Assembly: GCA_050296935.1 (NCBI GenBank)
Contig: JBNKRV010000019.1
Span: forward strand, 1-51,006
Direction: 5' to 3'
Length of the DNA: 51,006 nucleotides
Source of the DNA: Saccharicrinis sp050296935
GTDB taxonomy: Bacteria > Bacteroidota > Bacteroidia > Bacteroidales > Marinilabiliaceae
Positions within the stretch are counted from its first letter, which is position 1. Every line of letters begins with the position of its first letter. This document shows positions 25,926 to 35,328 of the stretch, one piece after another. The notes beneath the pieces were generated by a model. The model did no database searches, was not told the origin of the DNA, and was given only the letters and a program-made list of their open reading frames with translations. The position numbers were made by a program, and so were the translations under genes.

Positions 25926-27704
25926 TTACAATGATTTTGTCTGATCTTTAAGCCATGATTTTAATTCACTATTAAGATGTGGAGCTAGTTTGTCATAAAC
26001 CATCTGATGATAGTTGTTTAACCAGTCTATCTCTTCGTGTGTTAACAATGTAGCATCAATAGATTTTAAATCAATTGGACAAAGAGTTAAGGTTTCGAAT
26101 TTAAGGAAATTACCAAATTCTGTTTTTTTAGCTTCAGTGGTTAAAATTAAATTTTCAATTCGGATACCATACTCTCCTTCTCTATATAAGCCTGGTTCAT
26201 TAGAAGTTATCATGCCTTCGGCCAGGGCAACGCCATTGTCGTTCGGGCGAATAGCCTGTGGTCCTTCATGTACATTTAAGAAACAGCCAACTCCATGACC
26301 GGTACCATGTCCATAATTCAATCCTTGCGACCAGAGTGCTTTTCTAGCCAGAATATCTAGGTGAACACCTCTTGTCCCTTCCGGGAAGCATGTAGTATCC
26401 AAAGAAATATTTCCTTTGAGAACCATAGTGAAATCAATCTTTTGTTGCACAGTAGGCGTTCCAAGGTGAATTGTTCTTGTAATATCAGTTGTACCACTTT
26501 CATACTGACCGCCTGAATCTATCAGATAGAAATTATCATTACTAAGTTTTAAATCAGAATGGCGTGATACACTATAATGGCATATGGCAGCATGTTGTGC
26601 AAATGCTGAAATGGCACCAAATGATTCTCCTCTGAATAAATTATCCTCTGCACGGAATTCTTTTAATTTGGATGCCGCAGAAAGTTCAGAAATTTTTCCG
26701 GTTGATACATTATTAGTTAACCAATGAATAAATTTTACCATGGCAATACCATCTTTAATCATGGCCTCTCTAAATCCATTTTGCTCAACGGAATTTTTAA
26801 TTCCCTTTAAATTCTTAACAACCGAAGTTTTTTCAATTTTAATTACTTCTCTGGGAATTAATGAATATATTTTTGCATTGGTTGTTAGAGGATCGAATAA
26901 TAAACCAGATTCTATCGGCATATCCTTTATCCATTTAAATATATCGGTATATAAATGAATGGATATATCGTCTTTCGCCAATTGTTTACCTATTGTTGTT
27001 GTAATTTTATGTGTATCGATAAACAAATAAACAGCATCTAAGGAAATAATTAAATATGAATGAAATACAGGATTATAGGATACATCATTACCTCTAAGAT
27101 TTAGTGTCCATGCTATCTCGTCCAAAGCAGTGATAATGTAATGAGAGGCATCCAGATTACGCATTTCTTCGCGTATTTTCTCCACTTTTTCAACTCTGCT
27201 TAAACCCGCATATTTTGTTTCATGAATAGTGATTGGTTTATCCGGAATAGGAGGGCGTCCTTCCCATATCTCGTCCAATAAGCTTTGATTCGGATCAATA
27301 GAGATACCATATGGCTTAAATTTTTTAGATATTTTTCGGGCGTCTTCTATTGAAAAAACCTCCCCTTCAAATGCAATGGTGCATCCCGGGTTGAGTCTTT
27401 CAGCAAGCCAATCGGCATAATCAAGCGTATTGGGTTGGCTAATTTTATATAAATCTATTCCACTTTCTTCAAGTTCTTCTTCTGCCTGAATGTAATATCG
27501 ACTATCAGTCCACAATCCAGCTTCATCTCTTGTAATAACAACAGTACCTGCTGATCCTGTAAAGCCGGAAATAAATTCTCGCTTCTTCCAGTGTGCTGCT
27601 GAATACTCACTCATATGAGGATCGCTACTTGGGATAATATAAGCATCTATCCCCATAGATAGCATCTTTGAACGCATTTGAAAAACTCTTTCTGCAGTAG
27701 ACAT
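25926..27704 (-). CDS. Xaa-Pro aminopeptidase, M24B family
   Basis: A cytoplasmic metalloaminopeptidase that removes N-terminal residues preceding proline. The 592 residues fit the long, three-domain aminopeptidase P1 type. Two creatinase-like N-terminal domains precede the pita-bread catalytic domain (about 310-530). Its metal ligands are Asp396 (IDSGGQYESGTTDITR), Asp407, His470 (GHGTGHGVG), Glu503 (NEPGLY) and Glu517 (RIEN). A C-terminal tail follows. The gene begins 15 bases after the exported beta-repeat gene. Confidence 0.93.
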   Translation of the reverse strand: MSTAERVFQMRSKMLSMGIDAYIIPSSDPHMSEYSAAHWKKREFISGFTGSAGTVVITRDEAGLWTDSRYYIQAEEELEESGIDLYKISQPNTLDYADWLAERLNPGCTIAFEGEVFSIEDARKISKKFKPYGISIDPNQSLLDEIWEGRPPIPDKPITIHETKYAGLSRVEKVEKIREEMRNLDASHYIITALDEIAWTLNLRGNDVSYNPVFHSYLIISLDAVYLFIDTHKITTTIGKQLAKDDISIHLYTDIFKWIKDMPIESGLLFDPLTTNAKIYSLIPREVIKIEKTSVVKNLKGIKNSVEQNGFREAMIKDGIAMVKFIHWLTNNVSTGKISELSAASKLKEFRAEDNLFRGESFGAISAFAQHAAICHYSVSRHSDLKLSNDNFYLIDSGGQYESGTTDITRTIHLGTPTVQQKIDFTMVLKGNISLDTTCFPEGTRGVHLDILARKALWSQGLNYGHGTGHGVGCFLNVHEGPQAIRPNDNGVALAEGMITSNEPGLYREGEYGIRIENLILTTEAKKTEFGNFLKFETLTLCPIDLKSIDATLLTHEEIDWLNNYHQMVYDKLAPHLNSELKSWLKDQTKSL

Positions 27705-27719
27705 GTTTTATGGTTTTAA

Positions 27720-28772
27720 TTACTTGAATTCAATGTTCTGATTGGTGTTAAAGATAATAACTTTTGATTCAGATTCTGGCTTAATACCTATATCTCCTGA
27801 AAATGACGATTTATTATTCTCTTTAATTATTTTTAATCTGTTGATTCTGGGATGAAGTATTGATCCATTGTATATTTCACCATTAATGGTGTATGAAGCA
27901 TTGCTATTTAAATGGATTTTTGTTTGGGTATCCTTATTGTTTACCGTAAGCAATTTGAAATTTTCCGGAGAGTTTAATATTTTAAGTTGCCCTTTTTTAC
28001 ATTCGAATAAAGCACTATCCCTGAAATTGTTAAGTTGAATATTGCTATTAAATGCCTGTAACTTTATTTTCCCGATTTCTCCCAGTTTTAAATTATCAAT
28101 ATTTGACTTACAGTTCAAAGTGTTCGTTTTCTGAATTTTTAAATCTGAGTATTCTGAATTGATATTTATGTTTTTAGCTTCAATAATTTTCAATTCAGAG
28201 TTATTAATATTTAATTCCGATGATCCTATTACATTCAAAGTTCCTTTACAATAGGATAGAAGTATACAATTCTTAACGGAATCGTTTAATGTACTCAGGT
28301 TATTTATTTTAATATCACAATATGATAAATCTGCATTTGTTCCTCCTTTAACTTCGTCAATTATAACGGAACCATGAGAATTTTCCAATGAAAGCCTTAG
28401 CTTCTTTGGAAAGGAAATATTGTATATAATTTTATAAGGAATTGTTGATGAAAAATCAGGATCTAAATTTGTTTTAACGAGTAATGAATTTTGATATTGA
28501 ACAATTCTGATTTTTATTTCGCTAAGTAATTCTTTTGATAAAGAAGGTTTGTCTGATAAGATTTCGATTGTAGTTTCAACATTAATTGAATCCTTATCCC
28601 AATTTTGTAAGTTTATTTCAGCATGTTTTCCAATTACATTTATATGATTGATGTTATTAAGATTAAAGATTTCTTGTCTGTAATCTTTAAAATCTGTTGT
28701 AATTCTTGTTTGAGACCTTACAGCTATGATGCAAAAACTAAATAATAATATTACAATTTTTAATCTTGTCAT
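27720..28772 (-). CDS. Exported beta-strand-repeat protein, DUF4097-like
   Basis: A 350-residue exported protein with a signal peptide (LKIVILLFSFCIIAVRSQ) and then a long beta-rich body with short Asn-rich repeats (ELNINNSELKIIEAKNININ), as in DUF4097/putative adhesin proteins. The frame stays open to 28850, but the ATG at 28772 sits right before the signal peptide and has AAGG about 8 bases upstream, so I use it. It lies 111 bases after the giant exported protein gene and 15 before the aminopeptidase gene. No enzyme motifs are visible; it may be an envelope structural or adhesive protein. Confidence 0.65.
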   Translation of the reverse strand: MTRLKIVILLFSFCIIAVRSQTRITTDFKDYRQEIFNLNNINHINVIGKHAEINLQNWDKDSINVETTIEILSDKPSLSKELLSEIKIRIVQYQNSLLVKTNLDPDFSSTIPYKIIYNISFPKKLRLSLENSHGSVIIDEVKGGTNADLSYCDIKINNLSTLNDSVKNCILLSYCKGTLNVIGSSELNINNSELKIIEAKNININSEYSDLKIQKTNTLNCKSNIDNLKLGEIGKIKLQAFNSNIQLNNFRDSALFECKKGQLKILNSPENFKLLTVNNKDTQTKIHLNSNASYTINGEIYNGSILHPRINRLKIIKENNKSSFSGDIGIKPESESKVIIFNTNQNIEFK

Positions 28773-28883
28773 TTTTACCTTATTTGAGTGCCATAAAAAT
28801 AGATAAAAAGAAGTGTTTCTTGAAATTTTATGGCAGTTAGTATAAACCAATTTCTTATTGGTTTTATTATCTTTTTGTATATT

Positions 28884-31800
28884 TTAATTTGTGTCTTTTT
28901 CAGGTTCGTCAACTTCAGTTTCTTCAATTTCCTGACCTGCTGCATTTTTACTTGTACTAATAGGTTCTAACCCATATCTTTTAATAAACCGGTTTAGTTT
29001 ACTTAAGGGTGATAATATAAATGTGAATGATTTTTCACCAATACCTGTTTTTAATTTACGGTCATTGGCGTCTAATGTTTTTACAGTATTATTATATGCC
29101 TCATCAGACGAAACTGTTTGCATCATACCTCCTCTGTAGGTAAAGTAAAACCAGGTATCTTTGTCAAAACTCATAAACATTTCAAATGTATTCCCACTGC
29201 GTTTTTTTACTATTTCAGCCTTAATATCAACTTTTTTATTAATAACAAAATTCTTAATAAAAGTTAAGTCCGCTGTTCCATTAGAAATGTAGGCATGTTC
29301 TTTTCCATCAAAATAAAAATCAATATTACCAAAAGTAAATATCTGGTTTAATTCAGGGTTTAAATCTTCAATTTGCTTTAATGAGCTTCTTTTATTTGCT
29401 ATCTCTTTAGCTTCTTTTAAACCTACCCATTCTGCCATTCGCTTTTGAAAAGTTGCATTCGTAAGTTTACTTTCTGAAGCAGTTGAGCTAATTATTCTGG
29501 AAACCATCAGATTTGTGGCAATTTCATTAAAGAAGAAATCAATACCCATCAGTGAGGTGGTTATGATATTATCTTTATCAGGGTTGTCGATAATCGTTCC
29601 TGAATTTTTATATTTAAACTGATCAAGATCAATACCATAGTTTAAATTTCCTTCTGCCAATATATCACAGCCCGAATTAGAATATCTGAATAGTACACCT
29701 GTTGTATCAGGATTATTTATTTTTTCTAATGAGGTAATTTCAAAAGCATTGTTGTTTTCATTGAAATTTAAATAACCGTTGGCAGAGATTATCGGAAGGT
29801 CACTGTAGTCTTTTCTGGACTGTAGAAACGAAGAATAAATATGAGCAGAATCCTTAGTAATAAAGAAATCCCGATAGATGTTTTCTCTTTCATAGTTAAC
29901 AGGTTCTTCTCCAATTGGAATCAATACCTTTTCAGGATCAATTTTTGAATTAAAATAGGTAAAGGTTTGTGGACCTCCATTACAATCGTGCAACATTTGT
30001 ACTCCACCATCAAAGGTTAATAGTTTTTCTTTAGCATTAAGTCTTGATTTGCCTTTAAAAGTAAAGTGTTTATCAAAAGTAAATAGGTCTCTTTCTATTA
30101 TAGCACCTTCAGCTGTTGTAACTAAATCATCATTGAGCCGGATGTCGTTGAATGGGATAACATATTTTTTGCCTTCCTTATTTATAAAATCATATTCTCC
30201 ATATCCAGAATAATTATATTTCCCTTCAATTTTTACATGTGAATTATATATAGTATGAGTAAAGGCAGAATCAGCCAGAACAATTGATACACTGTCCAGG
30301 GGTGCCATATCCGCATTTTCTTTGATAGTAACTAAACCATTTTTCAATTTTATATCAGCATCTGCAACTTTAATGTTTTTCACCTCCTCAGCATAGATAA
30401 CTTTGTTTTCAACATCGTATCGAGCCAGCGGAACCATAAAATCAAGAGAATCCTGACGTCTGTGTGTTGACACAAATCTGTTTCCTTCAGATCCTTTAGC
30501 TCCCATAAATATATCGTTCAAATCCATATCCCATGAAAATTCACTGATATACGATATATATCGGTTGTCTGTAAAGTTAACTAAGCTACCACCGGATTTA
30601 GATACAAATTTACCTTGTCTTGTAACAAAATCAATGTTGGATACAAGATTCGTGGTGTTAAAGGAAACATCTTCCATATCAGAGCCAACAAGATTAAAAT
30701 CAGAGGAGTCAGCTAATATAGTATGTCCACCAAAAGTCATTGCTGGTGATTTAATATTGGCCTTGTCCATATATATCATTCCTGTTCCTTGAGCACCGTA
30801 TTTTCCTATAGTAAGTTTTCCTTCAAGCTGGGCTTCCTGGTTAAACATAGTGAATGCCTGTTCCTGACTTGTTGATTCAAGTTTATCCTTGTAAGGATAG
30901 TAGGCTATATAGTTATATTTACAGTTAACATCCGGATATTGAACACCATCTTCTCGTTTATCTACAGTAAAGTCATATGTTTGTCCGGAAGTTTCTTCTG
31001 GCAGAAATAGAAAATTTTCAGATTTAGACGTGGAAGTCAGGAACTTTAAGGTTCCGTTTCCTCTTAGTCCTTTATTGCTTAAATCAATATTGCTGATAAA
31101 TTTAGCTCTGTGGTCATAAATGTCATAACCTTCTTCGGGAGTATTTCTGTCAAAACCTAGTGAAAAATCCTTCTGAATTGTAAGATTTTCCTTAAAAGTT
31201 GGAAAGATGTTCGAAACAAATGTTCCTGCAAAATCAAAGTTTTTTCTTGATAGTTTACTGATACTATCCATAGTAAAGGAGTCTAATCTAAAATAGAATT
31301 TCTCCCTGTTATAAATGCCGTTTTGAATCTCCGGCTTATCATAGTAAACGAAGGATTCTGTTGTACTATTTAATATGGGGTATTCACTATAGTAATCTTT
31401 ACCCGATTTATTATCAGGTTTATCAATTTGCAGAGTACCGGATAGTTTTTCAATGGCATTTTGTACATAAGTTAATTTTGGGTGTCCGAAATAGTCAAGA
31501 TCACCAGTCTGAACCTGCATTCTTAAGGAATCAATATTTCTCATATCGATCAGGAATTTATCGTAATCAAATTTAAATCCTTCACCATATAAATTAAGCA
31601 TACCTGCATTGATAATTCCATCAAATACAAAATTCCGGTTTCTTTTCAGCAGAATTTTTTCATCCCTGGGAAAGAAAACAACATTTTGATTATCAGATAT
31701 TGATATGGAATTAACACCGTTAATGTTTAAATCAAAGTTTAATAAATCAATTTTAGCATTTGCAACTCTTCCCGGTGTATTGGATGTAAACCTGATCACG

Positions 31801-33374
31801 TCATAATCTTTTTTCCCCAGTCGAAATAACAGATAATCATTTAATCTTTGCCTGATTTCAATTTCATCAGTATTTACGTTATAGCCAATAAATCCATAGA
31901 AAGATAATTGTATACACTGCTGCCTTACCTGCGACTCCGGTAAACCAATCATTTGCGCATATTCGTAGGCTGTAAATGCTTTATTCTTATGTAGTCTTGA
32001 GCAGTTTTTTATTCCTTGTAATGGATGAATGGCATCCATTCCCTGAAGTTTATTGTAAAAACTCTCTCTGAAATAACTTAATGATTCAAATGAACCATGA
32101 TTTTCTACTGCTCCTGACACCATTTTTAAATCCATAAAATCCTCGTCCAGATTCCAGCTTAATAACTCAATATCCATACTTACATTATGAAATGTGTTAA
32201 AATAAGGACTAATCGCAAGACCTTCTCCATTTCGTATTAAATGCAATACATTGTCATCAGCCATTAATTTGAATATTAATCCGGGATGATAAATAAATCC
32301 AGTATCTAATTGAATGGTAATTTCAGTATCGGTACTCAATATTTGATCTTTTCTTAAAGCAAAAAACTGAGATTTAGCAGTTATAAATAATGTATCATGC
32401 CTGAAAATAGTTATAGTAGCTGGATTTTCTAGAGTTCCGGCACCTAAAAATTTTGCCCCATTTTGTGCAAAACCACCTTCGTAATTGATGTTTTTATGAA
32501 TATTATCTAAGTTAAACCTTTCCTGTGTTGATAGGAATTGTGGATAGGATGCAGATTCAGGGGTGTTTATATTCATAACTTTATGCCTCAAATTTCCTTT
32601 TAAGGGATGGTTAAAATATATATAGTTATAAAATTTTACAGAGTCGATTTCAAAATAGGCATTTTTAAAGGGAATACTATATTGATTAAATAAGGCATAA
32701 ACTGAATCTGATGAAAAACCGGATCTTTCCCAGGTAACTTTACCTTTTTCACCCTGCCATTGTTCAGATGTATAATTAAATGTTCCTTTTGTATCAAATA
32801 TCTGTATACTGTCATTTTTTGAGAAACATGTCAATTTTAAATGGGGAAAAGTGGCAATAAGATCTTTTTCATAGCTGAATTCCCATTCGTTATTATCAGA
32901 TTTCCATGTTGTTGAAGGTGTTGAGAATATGATGTTTTTTGTAACCAGATCGTGTGTAGAGTTAAGTAATTGATTTACATTACGCAGGGGGTATCTTTTT
33001 CGTTTAATTAAATCTGTAATCGCTTTATTCCATGAATTATAGCTATTGGCAGACATATCATATAACATGAAATCCATAATTACTGTTAGATACGTTTCAT
33101 AATCAGGAATCGGTCTTGCTCGCTTAACAGCCATTAAGTTACAAGTGGAAATAATATTGTTTTTATCTTCCTCAGTAACTTCCGGGCTGTACCAAAACTT
33201 AGTTAAGTCATCAATAAAAGTTTTGGCATATTTTTTATCTGCAATGGATTTGAAGAGTTCTTCCATTGCAGGAATAAACTCTTCTGTATCTTTGGAGAAA
33301 GTATGGTTTTTTGTTTGAGTATATCCTTTAAATGAAAGTGTACAAATTATTATAGTCAGTATAAAGTATTTCAT
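28884..33374 (-). CDS. Giant exported protein of unknown function (1496 residues)
   Basis: I do not recognise a family. The first 20 residues form a signal peptide (YFILTIIICTLSFKGYTQ). A helical N-terminal region (about 21-165) precedes a very long beta-rich body of short alternating strands with frequent G, N and D turns, suggesting a beta-solenoid or an extended beta-jellyroll bridge. A helical patch near 455-515 (QMIGLPESQVRQQCIQLSFYGFIGY) resembles a winged helix. The last 30 residues are acidic (EIEETEVDEPEKD). The frame is intact and starts 20 bases after prmA. Such length and layout invite comparison with AsmA/LptD-type envelope proteins, but I cannot show homology. Confidence 0.8.
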   Translation of the reverse strand: MKYFILTIIICTLSFKGYTQTKNHTFSKDTEEFIPAMEELFKSIADKKYAKTFIDDLTKFWYSPEVTEEDKNNIISTCNLMAVKRARPIPDYETYLTVIMDFMLYDMSANSYNSWNKAITDLIKRKRYPLRNVNQLLNSTHDLVTKNIIFSTPSTTWKSDNNEWEFSYEKDLIATFPHLKLTCFSKNDSIQIFDTKGTFNYTSEQWQGEKGKVTWERSGFSSDSVYALFNQYSIPFKNAYFEIDSVKFYNYIYFNHPLKGNLRHKVMNINTPESASYPQFLSTQERFNLDNIHKNINYEGGFAQNGAKFLGAGTLENPATITIFRHDTLFITAKSQFFALRKDQILSTDTEITIQLDTGFIYHPGLIFKLMADDNVLHLIRNGEGLAISPYFNTFHNVSMDIELLSWNLDEDFMDLKMVSGAVENHGSFESLSYFRESFYNKLQGMDAIHPLQGIKNCSRLHKNKAFTAYEYAQMIGLPESQVRQQCIQLSFYGFIGYNVNTDEIEIRQRLNDYLLFRLGKKDYDVIRFTSNTPGRVANAKIDLLNFDLNINGVNSISISDNQNVVFFPRDEKILLKRNRNFVFDGIINAGMLNLYGEGFKFDYDKFLIDMRNIDSLRMQVQTGDLDYFGHPKLTYVQNAIEKLSGTLQIDKPDNKSGKDYYSEYPILNSTTESFVYYDKPEIQNGIYNREKFYFRLDSFTMDSISKLSRKNFDFAGTFVSNIFPTFKENLTIQKDFSLGFDRNTPEEGYDIYDHRAKFISNIDLSNKGLRGNGTLKFLTSTSKSENFLFLPEETSGQTYDFTVDKREDGVQYPDVNCKYNYIAYYPYKDKLESTSQEQAFTMFNQEAQLEGKLTIGKYGAQGTGMIYMDKANIKSPAMTFGGHTILADSSDFNLVGSDMEDVSFNTTNLVSNIDFVTRQGKFVSKSGGSLVNFTDNRYISYISEFSWDMDLNDIFMGAKGSEGNRFVSTHRRQDSLDFMVPLARYDVENKVIYAEEVKNIKVADADIKLKNGLVTIKENADMAPLDSVSIVLADSAFTHTIYNSHVKIEGKYNYSGYGEYDFINKEGKKYVIPFNDIRLNDDLVTTAEGAIIERDLFTFDKHFTFKGKSRLNAKEKLLTFDGGVQMLHDCNGGPQTFTYFNSKIDPEKVLIPIGEEPVNYERENIYRDFFITKDSAHIYSSFLQSRKDYSDLPIISANGYLNFNENNNAFEITSLEKINNPDTTGVLFRYSNSGCDILAEGNLNYGIDLDQFKYKNSGTIIDNPDKDNIITTSLMGIDFFFNEIATNLMVSRIISSTASESKLTNATFQKRMAEWVGLKEAKEIANKRSSLKQIEDLNPELNQIFTFGNIDFYFDGKEHAYISNGTADLTFIKNFVINKKVDIKAEIVKKRSGNTFEMFMSFDKDTWFYFTYRGGMMQTVSSDEAYNNTVKTLDANDRKLKTGIGEKSFTFILSPLSKLNRFIKRYGLEPISTSKNAAGQEIEETEVDEPEKDTN

Positions 33375-33394
33375 AGGCTTAATGATCGTTAATG

Positions 33395-34240
33395 CTATTC
33401 TTTAGAATGGATATACGCAACAGCTACCCAATTGTTATCTTCCTTAATGCCTGTTTTTTTTAAGTTGTTCTTTATGCATTCAGGTTCAATAACATCTATA
33501 TCTTTATTATAAAATCCGCTTAGTAACAAAGTGCCTCCGTCTTTCAATACTGATACGTAATTTTTAATGTCATCAAGTAATATATTGCGGTTAATATTGG
33601 CAAGAATAATGTCGTACTTTTCTTCACCTAGTAACGTTGCATCCCCACAAAGAACCTGCATGTTTTGAACGTTATTTAATTGAATATTTTCATTGGCATT
33701 ATTAAAAGCCCATTCTTCAATGTCAATTCCTAATACTTTTTTTGCTTCTTTTTTGGCACATAGTATCCCAAGAATTCCAGTTCCGCATCCCATATCCAGG
33801 ACAGATTTATTTTTGAAATCAATTTCTAGGATATGCTTAATCATTAAACCAGTGGTTTCATGATGGCCGGTTCCAAAAGCCATTTTTGGTTCGATTAACA
33901 GGTCGTATTCAGCCTTTGGAACATCTGTGTGAAAAGGACTTCTGACAATACATCTATTATCAATGATAATAGGGTTAAAGAAATGTTTTTCCCAGGTCTC
34001 ATTCCAGTTTTGTTCGGGCATTTCCTCATTCTCAAAGCTAATGTCGAATTCATCAGAATTTATTAGGTGTATGCTCCGGATGTCGTCTGCATTATAACTG
34101 CTTGTTGGTATATATGCATTTAAGCCTTCTTTTGTTTCTTCAAAACTATCAAAATCAAATTGAGCTAATTCTGCAGTAAGTATATCCCTTGCTGTTGGGC
34201 TGTTGGGATTAATAGTAAAAGATACTTTTGTGTAATTCAT
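33395..34240 (-). CDS. prmA: Ribosomal protein L11 methyltransferase
   Basis: SAM-dependent methyltransferase that trimethylates ribosomal protein L11. The 281 residues have an N-terminal substrate-binding region (about 1-100) and a Rossmann domain with VLDMGCGTGILGILCAKK (about 145-162), a second strand KVLGIDIEEWAFNNA, and DIILANINRNIL as motif IV. PKMAFGTGHHETT before the SAM site is diagnostic for PrmA. It is followed at 20 bases by the giant exported protein gene, an odd pairing. Confidence 0.93.
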   Translation of the reverse strand: MNYTKVSFTINPNSPTARDILTAELAQFDFDSFEETKEGLNAYIPTSSYNADDIRSIHLINSDEFDISFENEEMPEQNWNETWEKHFFNPIIIDNRCIVRSPFHTDVPKAEYDLLIEPKMAFGTGHHETTGLMIKHILEIDFKNKSVLDMGCGTGILGILCAKKEAKKVLGIDIEEWAFNNANENIQLNNVQNMQVLCGDATLLGEEKYDIILANINRNILLDDIKNYVSVLKDGGTLLLSGFYNKDIDVIEPECIKNNLKKTGIKEDNNWVAVAYIHSKE

Positions 34241-34483
34241 AGGTTTAAATTATTATCAAGGATCACAAAGAACTTACATTTCAATTCAATTTTAAAATTG
34301 TTTACATGAAATTTATTCGGGTATACAATATAAAATTGAATCTTAATGCCCGATTCATTATTGAAGCTTCTCAAAGTAAATGTAATTGTATTTACAGCGA
34401 TATAAAATGAAAATATTTACTACATTAAAAACAGTAGGGTAGTTACTAAATAACATTTATTTTGCAGATTGTTTTTTAAAAGA

Positions 34484-34512
34484 TAAAAAAAGACCGTCGC
34501 TCGACGGTCTTT
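34484..34512 (-). terminator. Terminator of the tpiA operon
   Basis: AGACCGTC (34491-34498) pairs with GACGGTCT (34503-34510) around GCTC. On the minus strand the stem is followed by a run of seven T. It lies 26 bases after the tpiA stop. The rest of 34241-34537 shows no gene and presumably holds the prmA promoter. Confidence 0.85.
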
Positions 34513-34537
34513 TGATTATTTCAAGAATATTTAATGC

Positions 34538-35293
34538 TTAAAAAGCAGCAATAATTCCGTAAAAATCTTCAGCTTTTAAAGATGCACCACCAATTAAACC
34601 ACCATCAACATCAGGATTAGCAAATAGTTCTTTTGCATTTCCTGGCTTACAGCTACCACCGTAAAGGATAGAAGTATTATTAGCAACTTCTGCACCATAT
34701 TTATCAGCGATTACTGAACGAATATAAGCGTGGATTTCCTGAGCTTGCTCAGGAGAAGCAACTTTTCCGGTACCAATAGCCCATACGGGTTCGTAAGCAA
34801 TAACGATTTTTGCAAACTCATCAGCAGAAAGATGGAATAATGCCTCTTCGATTTGAGTTTTTACAACTTCGTTTTGCTTGTTAGCTTCTCTTTCTGCCAA
34901 TACTTCACCAATACAGAAAATAGGTGTTAAACCGTTGGCCAAAGCTAAATCAGTTTTTTCTTTAAGAATAGCATTTGTTTCACCGTAATACTCTCTTCTT
35001 TCAGAGTGACCAAGGATTACAGATCCAGCTCCTGTTGACTTAACCATTGAAGCAGAAATCTCTCCGGTATAAGCACCAGACTCTTTATCTGCACAGTTTT
35101 GTGCTGCAACACCAATTTTAGTGGCGTCTACAGCTTTAACCACTTCAGTGATGTGTGTAGCAGGGACGCCAACAACAACCTGACAGTTAGGTGTTTTATC
35201 TGCTAAAATTTTGTTTAACTCAGTTGCTAATTCAACCCCTTCTTGTAAGGTCATGTTCATTTTCCAGTTTCCGGCAACAATGTTTTGTCTCAT
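34538..35293 (-). CDS. tpiA: Triosephosphate isomerase
   Basis: Glycolytic isomerase of dihydroxyacetone phosphate and glyceraldehyde 3-phosphate. The 251 residues have NWKMN (Lys at about 12), the catalytic His in GHSERREYYGE, the catalytic Glu in AYEPVWAIGTGKVA and the phosphate-binding LYGGSC and GGLIGGASL. It is the last gene of a three-gene unit with the DoxX and DUF1599 genes, an order I recall from Bacteroides. Confidence 0.97.
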   Translation of the reverse strand: MRQNIVAGNWKMNMTLQEGVELATELNKILADKTPNCQVVVGVPATHITEVVKAVDATKIGVAAQNCADKESGAYTGEISASMVKSTGAGSVILGHSERREYYGETNAILKEKTDLALANGLTPIFCIGEVLAEREANKQNEVVKTQIEEALFHLSADEFAKIVIAYEPVWAIGTGKVASPEQAQEIHAYIRSVIADKYGAEVANNTSILYGGSCKPGNAKELFANPDVDGGLIGGASLKAEDFYGIIAAF

Positions 35294-35328
35294 CGTAATA
35301 AAATGTTTGTAATTTATAATTGATATGT

